Positions 9,194 to 16,748 of a stretch of DNA of 32,829 nt are shown here, in pieces. The DNA is taken from the NCBI RefSeq assembly GCF_001567585.1, contig NZ_LRQV01000078.1:1-32829 (forward strand), in the 5' to 3' direction. Position 1 is the first letter of the stretch. The number at the start of each line of letters is the position of its first letter. The translations under genes and the position numbers were made by a program. Source of the stretch: Micromonospora rosaria (GTDB taxonomy: Bacteria; Actinomycetota; Actinomycetes; Mycobacteriales; Micromonosporaceae). The notes under the pieces are model-generated. The model was not told the DNA's origin and made no database searches. It worked only from the letters and a program-made list of their open reading frames with translations.

Positions 9194-10039
9194 TCAGCGG
9201 CGGCGGATCACGATGTCGCCGAAGGAGGTCCGGGCGGTCACCTCGACGGTGCCGGCCGGGGTCGGGGGCGGCGCGCAGGAGGCCAGGTCGTTCTCCACCC
9301 GGCCGTGCCGGGTGTGCAGGTCGAGGTGGGCGGCGGTGCCGGCGGGGACGCCGACGACGACCTCGCCACGGTTGGTCCGCAGCGACATCCGGCCGGTGAC
9401 CGCCTCGTCGACCCGCAGGTCGCCGTTGGCCGTGGCGGCGGTGACCGTGCCGGTGGCCCGTGCGATCACGATGTCGCCGTTGGCCGACCTGGCCTCCAGG
9501 TCACCGGCGACGGAGCCCACGGTGGTGTCGCCGTTGGAGGTACGGACGGCCAGGTCCCCGCCGACCGCGCCGACCCGGACCTGACCGCTGCCGCTGGCGA
9601 CCCGGGCGGAGCCGTCGACCCGGTCCACCGTGATCTCCCCGGCCGAGGCGCTGGCGTCGAGGGCGCCGGTGTGGTGCAGGGCGAGGTCCCCGGCGGCGGT
9701 CCTGAGCCGGCACTCGCCGAGCTGACCGGTGGCGCGGATGGTCGCCGCCGCCGCGTCGGCGTGCAGCCGGGAGCCGGTGGGCAGGGCGATCGTCAGGTCC
9801 ACCGTGCCGGGCCGGCCGAGCAGCCCGAGGCCGCGTCGCTTCGGCATCCGGACCACGAGGTGACCGTCGGTGAACTCGACCCGGGTCTGCTCGGCGGCCC
9901 GGACGTCCGCGTCGGTGCCCTCGTGGCTCGGGCGTACCTCGACGGTCGTGTCGGTGCGGTCTCCGGGGGTGATCCGGACGTCGGCGGCCAGCAGGTCGAG
10001 CGTGACGGTGATGGGGCCGGGGGTGTCGAAGGTGGGCAC
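9194..10039 (-). CDS. DUF4097-family beta-strand repeat protein (putative adhesin fold)
   Basis: A 281-residue protein made of short beta-strand repeats with recurring GD(L/I)xVR and S/T-NGD motifs (e.g. VRTSNGDTTVGSVAGDLEAR, ARSANGDIVIARA, TAATANGDLRV), typical of the right-handed parallel beta-solenoid of DUF4097/DUF4098. It has no signal peptide or membrane segment and is probably cytoplasmic. Function in the family is largely unknown. GTG start at 10039, with AAGGGA seven bases upstream. It is the second gene of an operon with the ribbon-helix-helix protein (67-base gap). That pairing recurs in actinobacteria as far as I recall. Confidence 0.85.
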   Translation of the reverse strand: MPTFDTPGPITVTLDLLAADVRITPGDRTDTTVEVRPSHEGTDADVRAAEQTRVEFTDGHLVVRMPKRRGLGLLGRPGTVDLTIALPTGSRLHADAAAATIRATGQLGECRLRTAAGDLALHHTGALDASASAGEITVDRVDGSARVASGSGQVRVGAVGGDLAVRTSNGDTTVGSVAGDLEARSANGDIVIARATGTVTAATANGDLRVDEAVTGRMSLRTNRGEVVVGVPAGTAAHLDLHTRHGRVENDLASCAPPPTPAGTVEVTARTSFGDIVIRRR

Positions 10040-10106
10040 GAGCGGTTCCCTTCTCGGCGAGGTGGGGGCTGGTGGTGAGCGGGACGGGCGGCGGGCGGGG
10101 ACGGCG

Positions 10107-10598
10107 TCAGCGGACCCAGCCGGTGTACCGCTCGCCGCCCACCGGCGTGTGCCGGTGGGCCCGGCCGGTGCGGTGGGCGTCGGCGGCGGCGCCGGCGGCC
10201 CGGACGAGCCAGGCGTTCACCGACAGCCCCTCCCGGCCGGCGGCCTCCTCGATGCGCCTCTTGAGCTGCTCGGAGAGGCGGAAGTTGATCCGGGCGGTGG
10301 CGGCCTCGTCCCCCTCGGGCGGGCCGGCGGCGGGATCCGGGGCGGGCTGCTCGGTGGGGGGTGGGGTCACCACGAAGTCGGGCCCGGTGGCGCGCAGCCG
10401 CAGCTCCACCGCGCCGGGTGCCAACTCCCGGGTGATCTCCTCCGCTGCCGCCGTCAGGGCGTCCAGCAGGGCCAACCGGAACGCCGACTCCAGCGGCCCG
10501 GTCAACTGCTCGGCCAGGGCCCGCGCCTGCGGGCCGCCGAGGTCGCCGGCCCGGCTCAACTCCCGCCGGAGGTGGTCGAGGTGTGCCGTCAGGTCCAT
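10107..10598 (-). CDS. Ribbon-helix-helix (HicB/Arc-like) DNA-binding protein
   Basis: A 163-residue protein. Residues 1-75 are helical (MDLTAHLDHLRREL...) and a Pro-rich linker follows. A ribbon-helix-helix segment then runs TARINFRLSEQLKRRIEEAA and GLSVNAWLVRAAG, and the tail ends ERYTGWVR. The beta-strand ARINFRL would pair in a dimer and insert into the DNA major groove. HicB-type annotation is common for this family, but no HicA toxin is adjacent, so a toxin-antitoxin role is not supported. The start at 10598 was chosen over the GTG at 10628 because a full promoter ends there. A perfect palindrome covers the -10 and the start codon, arguing for autorepression of this gene and DUF4097. 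Confidence 0.85.
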   Translation of the reverse strand: MDLTAHLDHLRRELSRAGDLGGPQARALAEQLTGPLESAFRLALLDALTAAAEEITRELAPGAVELRLRATGPDFVVTPPPTEQPAPDPAAGPPEGDEAATARINFRLSEQLKRRIEEAAGREGLSVNAWLVRAAGAAADAHRTGRAHRHTPVGGERYTGWVR

Positions 10599-10618
10599 GG
10601 TGCCACTATGGCACCATG
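10596..10618. promoter_or_regulatory. Perfect palindromic operator over the RHH gene start codon
   Basis: CATGGTGCCA (10596-10605), a CTA centre (10606-10608) and TGGCACCATG (10609-10618) form a 10-bp perfect inverted repeat. It spans the predicted -10 and the ATG of the minus-strand gene. A further half-site, GGTGCCATA, lies at 10653-10661. RHH proteins typically bind such short repeats co-operatively, so autoregulation is likely; this is inference. Confidence 0.7.
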
Positions 10619-10633
10619 GGGGCATCACTTCAA
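10599..10633 (-). promoter_or_regulatory. Predicted leaderless promoter of the RHH-DUF4097 operon
   Basis: On the minus strand TTGAAG (10633-10628), a 17-base spacer, CATAGT (10610-10605) and six bases lead straight to the ATG at 10598. Both hexamers and the spacing fit a SigA-type promoter. There is no Shine-Dalgarno sequence, consistent with a leaderless mRNA. Confidence 0.65.
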
Positions 10634-10736
10634 GTCATGATGGCGTCACTGCGGTGCCATAGCGCGCTCCGTCACCCGGCGGCGGCCGACCGGCCCGCAT
10701 CGGCGGACACCCCGCCGGAGAGGTCCGGGCGGGCCA

Positions 10737-10742
10737 TAGGAT
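10737..10742 (+). promoter_or_regulatory. Putative -10 element for the leader ORF/M48/PimB operon
   Basis: TAGGAT matches the -10 consensus, 25 bases upstream of the leader-ORF ATG at 10768. It is the same hexamer as that upstream of the NYN gene. No convincing -35 was found. Confidence 0.4.
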
Positions 10743-10767
10743 GAGCGCTCACGGCGGGAGGAGCGGC

Positions 10768-10824
10768 ATGACCCGGGTACGGCGCGACGGCGGCAGACCC
10801 GCGCGCGGCGGGGTGCCGAGGTGA
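10768..10824 (+). CDS. Short leader ORF coupled to the M48 protease gene
   Basis: An 18-codon frame encodes MTRVRRDGGRPARGGVPR, rich in Arg and Gly. It has the best ribosome binding site in this stretch, GGGAGGAG (10756-10763), four bases before its ATG. Its TGA (10822-10824) overlaps the GTG start of the M48 gene (10821) as GTGA. An in-frame ATG at 10741 would extend it by nine residues but lacks a ribosome binding site. The M48 GTG itself has no Shine-Dalgarno, so ribosomes finishing the leader probably re-initiate there. A regulatory or purely coupling role is inferred; no expression evidence exists. Confidence 0.5.
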   Translation: MTRVRRDGGRPARGGVPR

Positions 10825-12080
10825 CCCCGCGCGGCTGGGCCGTCCTGACCCTCGCCGGGCTGCTCGTCGCCCTGGCCGTGGCCGCCGCCCTGCTGGTGCC
10901 GTGGCAGCGCCCACCGGCGCCCCGGGCCGACCAGCTCGCCGCGCTGCGGGACCTCCCCGCCGACCAGGTCGCGCACAGCCGGGCCTTCCGCGCCGCCCTG
11001 CGCCCCGGCCGGTACACCGGGCTCGCCGTCGGGCTGCTGGTGGCGCTGGCGCTCGGGCTCACCCCGCTGGGCGGTCGCCTGGTCGAGCTGGCCGGGCGCC
11101 CCCTCGGTGGGCACTGGGTGGCCCAGGCGGTGCTCGGCGGGCTGGCCGTGGTGCTCGTCGCCGACCTGCTCACCCTGCCCTTCTCCGCCTGGCGGCACGC
11201 CGTGCTCACCCGGTACGGGCTGAGCGTGCAGGGCTGGGGCGGCTGGACCGTCGACCTGCTCAAGTCGTACGCGGTCAGCGCGGTGATCGGCGCGGTCGCG
11301 CTGCTCGGCTTCTACACCGTCACCCGGCTCGCCCCGCGCTGGTGGTGGGCGGTCGGCGCGGCCGGTGCCGCCGGGCTGGTGGCGCTGCTGTCGTTCGTCC
11401 TGCCGGTGCTGGTCGAGCCGGTCTTCAACCGGTTCACCCCGATGGAGCCGGGGCCGCTGCGGACCGAACTGATGACCATGGCCGCCCGGGACGGCGTACC
11501 CGTGAAGGACGTGCTGGTCGCCGACGCGTCCCGGCGGACCCGGGCGGTGAACGCGTACGTCTCCGGGCTGGGCCCGACCCGGCGGGTGGTGGTCTACGAC
11601 ACCCTGCTGCGGGAGGCGACCCCCGCCGAGGTGACCAGCGTGGTCGCCCACGAGTTGGGGCACGCCCGGGACCGGGACGTGGCCGTCGGCACGCTCACCG
11701 GCGCGCTGGGCGCCGCCGCCGGGGTGGTCGCGCTCTACCTGCTCGGCTCCGCGCGCCCGCTGCTGCGCCTGGCCGGCGTGGACTCCATCGCCGAGCCCCG
11801 GGCGTTCCCCCTGCTGCTCGCCCTGGTCACGGTGGCCGGGCTGGTGGCCACACCGGTGCAGGCGGCGGTGTCGCGCCTGGTGGAGGCGCGGGCCGACGCG
11901 CACGCGCTGGCCCTCACCGGCGACCCGGCCACCTTCGAGGCGATGCAGCGCCGGCTGGCCGGGGTGAACCTGGCCGACCCGGACCCGCCCCGCTGGGAAC
12001 GGCTCTGGTCGGCGTCGCACCCGTCCACCGTGGAGCGGATGGCCGCCGCCCGCGCCTACGCCAGGGAGACCGGCCGGTGA
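10821..12080 (+). CDS. M48-family (Ste24-like) membrane zinc metalloprotease
   Basis: A 419-residue protein with several hydrophobic segments: about 8-28, 70-90, 95-120, 150-172 and 178-205, plus a pair around 290-310 and 330-355. The zinc site is VVAHELGHARDRD (His277, Glu278, His281), with the third ligand Glu355 in EARADAHALAL, the layout of M48A CAAX-prenyl-protease-type enzymes. It would cleave membrane or membrane-proximal proteins; bacterial substrates are unknown. The start overlaps an 18-codon leader ORF, and its stop overlaps the glycosyltransferase start (GTGA, 12077-12080). The three frames are thus one translationally chained operon. Confidence 0.9.
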   Translation: MTPRGWAVLTLAGLLVALAVAAALLVPWQRPPAPRADQLAALRDLPADQVAHSRAFRAALRPGRYTGLAVGLLVALALGLTPLGGRLVELAGRPLGGHWVAQAVLGGLAVVLVADLLTLPFSAWRHAVLTRYGLSVQGWGGWTVDLLKSYAVSAVIGAVALLGFYTVTRLAPRWWWAVGAAGAAGLVALLSFVLPVLVEPVFNRFTPMEPGPLRTELMTMAARDGVPVKDVLVADASRRTRAVNAYVSGLGPTRRVVVYDTLLREATPAEVTSVVAHELGHARDRDVAVGTLTGALGAAAGVVALYLLGSARPLLRLAGVDSIAEPRAFPLLLALVTVAGLVATPVQAAVSRLVEARADAHALALTGDPATFEAMQRRLAGVNLADPDPPRWERLWSASHPSTVERMAAARAYARETGR

Positions 12081-13201
12081 GCCGTACGCTGCTGATCACC
12101 AACGACTTCCCGCCCCGCCCCGGTGGCATCCAGTCGTTCGTGCACCACCTGGCGTTGCGCCAGCCCTCCGGCTCGGTGGTGGTGTACGCCTCGACCTGGG
12201 GCGACGCCGCGAAGTTCGACGCCGACCAGCCGTTCGAGGTGGTCCGGGAGCCCACCGGCATGCTGCTGCCCACCCCGCTGGTGGCCCGGCGGGCGGCGCG
12301 GCTGGCCCGGGAGTACGACTGCGACACCGTCCTGTTCGGCGCGGCGGCGCCGCTCGGGCTGCTCGCCGCCGGGCTGCGCCGCCGGGCCGGGGTCCGGCGG
12401 GCGGTCGCGCTGACCCACGGCCACGAGGTCGGCTGGGCGGCCCTGCCCGGCGCGCGGAGCGTGCTGCGCCGCATCGGGCGCGGCCTGGACGTCACCACCT
12501 ACCTCGGTGAGTACACCCGGGTCCGGTTGGCGCGGGCGCTGGACGGGGTGACCGACCTGCGCCGGCTGGCCCCCGGCGTGGACGTGGCGACCTACCACCC
12601 CGACACCGACGGCGAGCCGGTGCGGGTCCGGCTCGGCCTGACCGGCCGCCCGGTGGTGGTCTGCGTCTCCCGGCTCGTCCCGCGCAAGGGGCAGGACGTG
12701 CTGATCCGGGCCCTGCCGGAGATCCGCCGCCGGGTGCCGGACGCCGCCCTGCTGGTGGTCGGTGGCGGCCCGTACCGGGGCACCCTGGAGAAGCTCGCCC
12801 GGCAGCACGGCGTGGCGCGGGACGTGGTGTTCACCGGATCGGTGCCGGCGGACGAACTGCCCGCCCACTACGCCGCCGGCGACGTGTACGCCATGCCGTG
12901 CCGGACCCGCAACCGGGGCCTGGACGTGGAGGGCCTCGGCATCGTCTACCTGGAGGCGTCGGCGACCGGGCTGCCGGTGGTGGCCGGTGACTCCGGTGGG
13001 GCCCCGGACGCGGTCCGCGCGGGGGAGACGGGCTTCGTGGTCCGGGGCGACGAGGTCGCGCAGGTCGCCGACCGGGTCGCCACCCTGCTCGCCGACCGGG
13101 ACCTGGCCCGCCGGTTCGGGGCGGCGGGCCGCGCCTGGGTGGAGCGCGAGTGGCGCTGGGAGACCCAGGCGCAGCGGCTGGCCGCCCTGCTCGCCGGCTG
13201 A
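12077..13201 (+). CDS. pimB: GT4 glycosyltransferase, PimB'-like (second mannosyltransferase of PIM synthesis)
   Basis: A 374-residue GT-B fold enzyme. The N-terminal half opens LLITNDFPPRPGGIQSFVHH, with the Gly-rich loop PGGIQ typical of GT4. The C-terminal nucleotide-sugar domain has VSRLVPRKGQDVLIRAL, VVGGGPYRGTLEKLA, GDVYAMPCRTRNRGLDVEGL and the EX7E region EGLGIVYLEASATGLPVVAG. This pattern matches PimB' (Rv2188c, from memory), which adds mannose from GDP-mannose to PIM1 at the cytoplasmic membrane face. The GTG at 12077 overlaps the M48 stop by four bases. Assignment as PimB' rests on motif resemblance and neighbours (FadD15-like ligase, DnaQ/UvrC). Another lipid glycosyltransferase is possible. 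Confidence 0.82.
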   Translation: MSRTLLITNDFPPRPGGIQSFVHHLALRQPSGSVVVYASTWGDAAKFDADQPFEVVREPTGMLLPTPLVARRAARLAREYDCDTVLFGAAAPLGLLAAGLRRRAGVRRAVALTHGHEVGWAALPGARSVLRRIGRGLDVTTYLGEYTRVRLARALDGVTDLRRLAPGVDVATYHPDTDGEPVRVRLGLTGRPVVVCVSRLVPRKGQDVLIRALPEIRRRVPDAALLVVGGGPYRGTLEKLARQHGVARDVVFTGSVPADELPAHYAAGDVYAMPCRTRNRGLDVEGLGIVYLEASATGLPVVAGDSGGAPDAVRAGETGFVVRGDEVAQVADRVATLLADRDLARRFGAAGRAWVEREWRWETQAQRLAALLAG

Positions 13202-13291
13202 CCGCCACCGCCGCCCGGCTGAGCCGTCACCGCCGCCGGTGGGGCCGGTCACCGCCATCGGCTGAGCTGCCACCGTCGTCGGTTGGACCGG
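13196..13291 (+). repeat. Degenerate tandem repeats after the PimB-like stop codon
   Basis: Three segments open CGGCTGA: one containing the stop codon of the gene (from 13196), a 33-base unit at 13216-13248 and a second at 13259-13291. The two 33-base units differ at six positions by eye. The segments have Ser/Thr-codon-like CACCG/CGGT steps but no sustained frame. They resemble, more loosely, the stop-codon repeats at 2287-2355 and 32767-32829. Confidence 0.6.
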
Positions 13292-13309
13292 CCAGCGCCA
13301 CCGACGTGG

Positions 13310-15103
13310 TCAGGCGATCCGTTCCAGGACCCGCTCGGGCGGCCCGGGGCGGCCGAAGTGCCAGCCCTGGCCGGCGTCGCAGCCGATGGCGCGCAGCCGG
13401 TCGGCCTGGTCGGCGGTCTCCACCCCCTCGGCGGTGACGGTCAGGTCCAGGGCGTGGGCCATGGCGACCAGCGAGGCGAGGATCTGCTCGTCGGTACGGC
13501 TGGCCGGGTCGTCCGCCGGGGACCGCAGGCCGGTGACGAAGGAGCCGGCCACCTTCAGCTCGGTGACCGGCAGGTGGCGCAGGTACGCCAGGTTGGAGTA
13601 CCCGGTGCCGAAGTCGTCGATGGCGATCCGTACGCCCAGGTCGGCCAGGGTCCGCAGGGCCCGGGCGGGTTCCTCGGTGGCGGTCATCATGGTGCTCTCG
13701 GTGATCTCCAGTTGCAGCCGTTGCGGCGGCAGCCCGGTCTGGTCGAGCAGGTCCCGCACCTGGCGGACCAGGCCGGGTGTGTGCAGTTGCCGGACCGCCA
13801 GGTTGACGCTGACGAACGGGGCCGGCCCGCTGCCCGCCGGCCACTGCCGGGCCTGGCGGCACGCCTCGGCCAGCACCCACCCGCCGAGCCGGACGATCAG
13901 CCCGGTCTCCTCGGCCAGCCCGATGAAGCTGTCCGGGCGGATCAGGCCCAGCTCCGGGTGCCGCCACCGGACCAGCGCCTCCACCCCGAGCACCGTGCCG
14001 TCCCGCAGCGAGGTCAGCGGCTGGTAGTCGAGGAAGAACTCGCCCCGGTCCAGCGCCGCCGGCAGCGCGGCGGACAGCGCGTGCCGGGCCAGCTCGGCCC
14101 GGTTGCGTTCCGGGTCGAACAGCGCCCAGCGGGCCCGGCCGGCGGCCTTGGCCCAGTGCACGGTGCTGTCGGCGGCCTGCATCAGGTCGCCCGCGCCGGC
14201 CCCGCCGACCGGACGTTCCACGATGCCGGCGCTGGCCGAGACGCTCAGCTCATGGCCCTCGATCAGCACCGGCTCGTGCACCGCGGCCAGCGCCGTCTCG
14301 GCGACCGTGACCACGTCGTCGATGGAGCCGGTCCGCTCCACCAGGATGCCGAACTTGTCCCCGCCGAGGCGGGCGACCAGGTGCTCGCCGAGGGCCCGCC
14401 GCAGCCGCCGGGCCACCGACGCCAGCAGCAGGTCGCCGACCCGGTGGCTGAGCGAGTCGTTGATCACCTTGAACCGGTCCAGGTCGAGGATGCAGACCCC
14501 GATCCGTTCGGTGCCCGAAGCCGGCGCGTCGATGGCCGCGGCGAGCCGCTCGGCGAACAGTTTCCGGTTGGGCAGGTCGGTGAGCGGGTCGTGGACGGCC
14601 TGGTGCCGGAACCGGGCCTCGCTGTGCCGCAGCTCCAGCTCCGCCTGCTCCCGGGCCTGCAGCGCGGCCCGCCGGATCATCTCCTGCTCGTCCAGCGTCC
14701 GGTCGCGCAGCGCGTGCGCGAAGCCGGTCGCCACGGCACCGAGCAGTCGGGCCAGCCGGTCCTCGACGTCCGCGCCGACCAGCCCCAGGTCGCGCAGCAG
14801 CCGGAGCTGGATGACCTCGATGGTGCGACCCAGCCCCTCCGGCGCGGCGATGTGCGCGACGACCAGCTCGGCGCCGACCCGGGTGCCGGCCCGCACGTCG
14901 AACGGCTCGGCCACCAGCGCCGCCGCCAGGTGTTCGGTGAGCCGGTGCAGGAACGCCTCCAGTTGGGGCCGGCTCAGCGGCAGGTAGCTGGTCCCGGCGA
15001 CCGCGCTGGCCCAGGCGCGGGCGAAGGTCGTGGGGCCGGACGGCTCGGCCCGCTCGTCTGCCTCCGCCACCGTGCTGCCGGAGCACTGCCGCAGCTCACC
15101 CAC
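13310..15103 (-). CDS. GGDEF-EAL protein with degenerate GGDKF and intact EAL site (predicted c-di-GMP phosphodiesterase)
   Basis: A 597-residue protein from the GTG at 15103; a GTG at 15070 is an alternative start. Residues 1-160 are helical, with no transmembrane segment, and end in a coiled stretch. The GGDEF domain (about 168-325) has HDPLTDLPNRKLF and LDLDRFKVIND, but the signature is GGDKF (247-251), with Lys in place of the catalytic Glu. The EAL domain (about 345-590) keeps EAL (375-377), Asn434, Glu466, Asp496-Asp497, Lys517, Glu559 and Gln579. It should therefore hydrolyse c-di-GMP rather than make it; the GGDEF half may sense GTP. The start overlaps the 3' end of the upstream methyltransferase gene (stop at 15096), implying coupling. 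Exact start uncertain. Confidence 0.87.
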   Translation of the reverse strand: MGELRQCSGSTVAEADERAEPSGPTTFARAWASAVAGTSYLPLSRPQLEAFLHRLTEHLAAALVAEPFDVRAGTRVGAELVVAHIAAPEGLGRTIEVIQLRLLRDLGLVGADVEDRLARLLGAVATGFAHALRDRTLDEQEMIRRAALQAREQAELELRHSEARFRHQAVHDPLTDLPNRKLFAERLAAAIDAPASGTERIGVCILDLDRFKVINDSLSHRVGDLLLASVARRLRRALGEHLVARLGGDKFGILVERTGSIDDVVTVAETALAAVHEPVLIEGHELSVSASAGIVERPVGGAGAGDLMQAADSTVHWAKAAGRARWALFDPERNRAELARHALSAALPAALDRGEFFLDYQPLTSLRDGTVLGVEALVRWRHPELGLIRPDSFIGLAEETGLIVRLGGWVLAEACRQARQWPAGSGPAPFVSVNLAVRQLHTPGLVRQVRDLLDQTGLPPQRLQLEITESTMMTATEEPARALRTLADLGVRIAIDDFGTGYSNLAYLRHLPVTELKVAGSFVTGLRSPADDPASRTDEQILASLVAMAHALDLTVTAEGVETADQADRLRAIGCDAGQGWHFGRPGPPERVLERIA

Positions 15104-15959
15104 CGAGGCGTCCGACGCCACCCATGAACACCGCCTGTTCGGCGTGCTCGGCGGCCTCCGGGGTCTCCGGATGCCACTCGGGCACCCAGACCACACCGGG
15201 TTCGACCAGCTCGAACCCGGCGAAGAGCGCGGTCAGTTCGTCCCGGCCGCGGAACCACAGCGGGTTGTCGGTGCTCTGGTAGACCCGCTCCGCCTCGTCC
15301 TGTTCCGGGGTGCCGCCCCGGAGGTCCGGGCTGACCTGGGAGAGCACCAGGTAGCTGCCGGGTGCCAGCGCGTCGCGCAGCGTCCGGAGGATCTCCGCCG
15401 GCCGCTCCGAGTCCGGTACGAAGTGCAGCATCGCCACGATCATCACCGCCACCGGCTGGCTGAAGTCCAGCAGCCTGGTCACCTCGGGGTGGGCGAGGAT
15501 CCGCTCCGGCCGGCGCAGGTCCTCCTGGAGCGCGGTGGCCCGGTCGTTGCCGGCGAGGATCTCCCGGCTGTGCGCCACCGCGATCGGGTCCACGTCGACG
15601 TAGACCACCCGGGCGTCCGGCGCCGCCCGCTGGGCGATCTCGTGCACGTTGCCCACCGTGGGGATGCCGGAGCCGATGTCGAGGAACTGCCGCACCCCGG
15701 CGTCGACCAGGAACTGCACGGCCCGGCGGAGGAAGGCCCGGTTGGCCTGGGCCATCAACGGGGCATCGGGCACCGCGGCCATCATCGCGCAGGCCGCCGC
15801 CCGGTCGACGGCGAAGTTGTGCGAGCCGCCGAGGTAGTAGTCGTACATTCGGGCCACGCTGGGGCGTTCCATGTCGATCATGCCGGGGCTCCAGTCGGGC
15901 CGCTCCGGGTTCTCATCCGTTTTGTCGATAACGCGAGAATCATCACCTGCGCGGGTCAC
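15096..15959 (-). CDS. SAM-dependent methyltransferase, DUF574/Methyltransf_19 family
   Basis: A 287-residue protein. The family opening ERPSVARMYDYYLGGSHNFA (about 31-50) is followed by the SAM-binding motif FLDIGSGIPT (92-101), the acidic strand end VVYVDVDP and an LHFVPD segment. This family is strongly expanded in actinomycetes; its substrates are unknown. The frame is open to 16040. I chose the GTG at 15959 because it gives the usual short N-terminal lead and has CAGAAT six bases upstream. The ATG at 15881, with GGAG seven bases upstream, is a plausible alternative. It overlaps the GGDEF-EAL gene start by eight bases, so the pair is likely co-translated. Confidence 0.85.
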   Translation of the reverse strand: MTRAGDDSRVIDKTDENPERPDWSPGMIDMERPSVARMYDYYLGGSHNFAVDRAAACAMMAAVPDAPLMAQANRAFLRRAVQFLVDAGVRQFLDIGSGIPTVGNVHEIAQRAAPDARVVYVDVDPIAVAHSREILAGNDRATALQEDLRRPERILAHPEVTRLLDFSQPVAVMIVAMLHFVPDSERPAEILRTLRDALAPGSYLVLSQVSPDLRGGTPEQDEAERVYQSTDNPLWFRGRDELTALFAGFELVEPGVVWVPEWHPETPEAAEHAEQAVFMGGVGRLGG

Positions 15960-16023
15960 CCGGGTATTCTGCCCGCCCCGTGCCCGGCTGAGAAGAGCGG
16001 TACCACCCGGGGTCGCGGAACGT

Positions 16024-16063
16024 GACGAAGGCCCGCCCACCGGTGGTGGAGCGGGCCTTCGTC
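16024..16063 (-). terminator. Strong hairpin downstream of the response regulator
   Basis: GACGAAGGCCCGC (16024-16036) pairs perfectly with GCGGGCCTTCGTC (16051-16063) around a 14-base loop, a 13-bp stem 12 bases after the response-regulator stop on the minus strand. It separates the FadD-kinase-regulator operon from the methyltransferase gene. There is no U-tract. Confidence 0.8.
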
Positions 16064-16075
16064 CCCGGTGTCCGG

Positions 16076-16741
16076 TCAGAACTTGGGGGCGTCCGGCGCC
16101 TCCAGCAGGCCGAGCCGCAGCGCGGTCATCAGCGCCTGCGCCCGGTTGGCCGCGCCCAGCTTCTCGTACAGCTTCGAGATGTGGGTCTTGGCGGTGGACT
16201 CGCTGACGAAGAGCTGCTTGGCGATGCCGGCCACGCTCATCCCGTCGGCGAGCAGCCGCAGCACCTGCCCCTCCCGAGGGGAGAGCTGCGGGCCGGACGG
16301 GGCCAGCCGGCGCTTCATCGCCTCGGCCAGGTCGGCGGCGGTGAACGCGCTGGGGGAGGAGGCGGCGTGCCGGGCGGCGGCCACCACCTCGTCGGCCGGG
16401 GCGGTCTTCGGCACGAACGCGCTCGCCCCCGCCTCCAGGGCGCCGAAGAGCTGGTCGTCGCCGGCGTACATGGTGAGCACGACGATCCCCATCGACGCGC
16501 TGGACTTGCGCAGCGCCCGGGTGGCCTCCAGGCCACTGCCGTCGGGCAGGCGCAGGTCCATGATCACCACGTCCGGCTGGAGGGCACCGGCCTGGCGTAC
16601 GCCCTCCGCCGCGGTGGCGGCCTCGCCGACGACCTCGAACTGCCGGTCCCGCTCGAAGGCGTGCCGGAGGCCCTTGCGGATCAGGTCGTGGTCGTCGACA
16701 AGGAGGACCTTGGTACGGGTGGCCGGTGTCGGAGTGGTCAT
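16076..16741 (-). CDS. NarL/LuxR-family response regulator
   Basis: A 221-residue protein. The receiver domain (about 11-125) has acidic pocket residues Asp16-Asp17, phospho-acceptor Asp62 in VVIMDLRLPDGSG, Thr90 and Lys112. The C-terminal LuxR-type HTH (about 150-210) runs LSPREGQVLRLLADGMSVAG and SESTAKTHISKLYEKL. The ATG at 16741 was chosen over longer frames because the receiver starts directly after it and GGGGAG/GAGG lie upstream. It starts seven bases after the stop codon of the histidine kinase gene, forming a cognate two-component pair. Target promoters are unknown. Confidence 0.93.
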   Translation of the reverse strand: MTTPTPATRTKVLLVDDHDLIRKGLRHAFERDRQFEVVGEAATAAEGVRQAGALQPDVVIMDLRLPDGSGLEATRALRKSSASMGIVVLTMYAGDDQLFGALEAGASAFVPKTAPADEVVAAARHAASSPSAFTAADLAEAMKRRLAPSGPQLSPREGQVLRLLADGMSVAGIAKQLFVSESTAKTHISKLYEKLGAANRAQALMTALRLGLLEAPDAPKF

Positions 16742-16748
16742 CCTCGGG

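Noticed and set aside
10107..10598. HicAB toxin-antitoxin system
   Set aside because: Only an RHH protein is present. No HicA-like toxin lies next to it, and the partner is a DUF4097 protein.
10901..12076. Plus-strand frame that runs into the PimB-like gene from inside the M48 gene
   Set aside because: The portion before 12077 is Arg/Gly/Pro-rich out-of-frame sequence overlapping the M48 coding region. The real transferase starts at the GTGA overlap.
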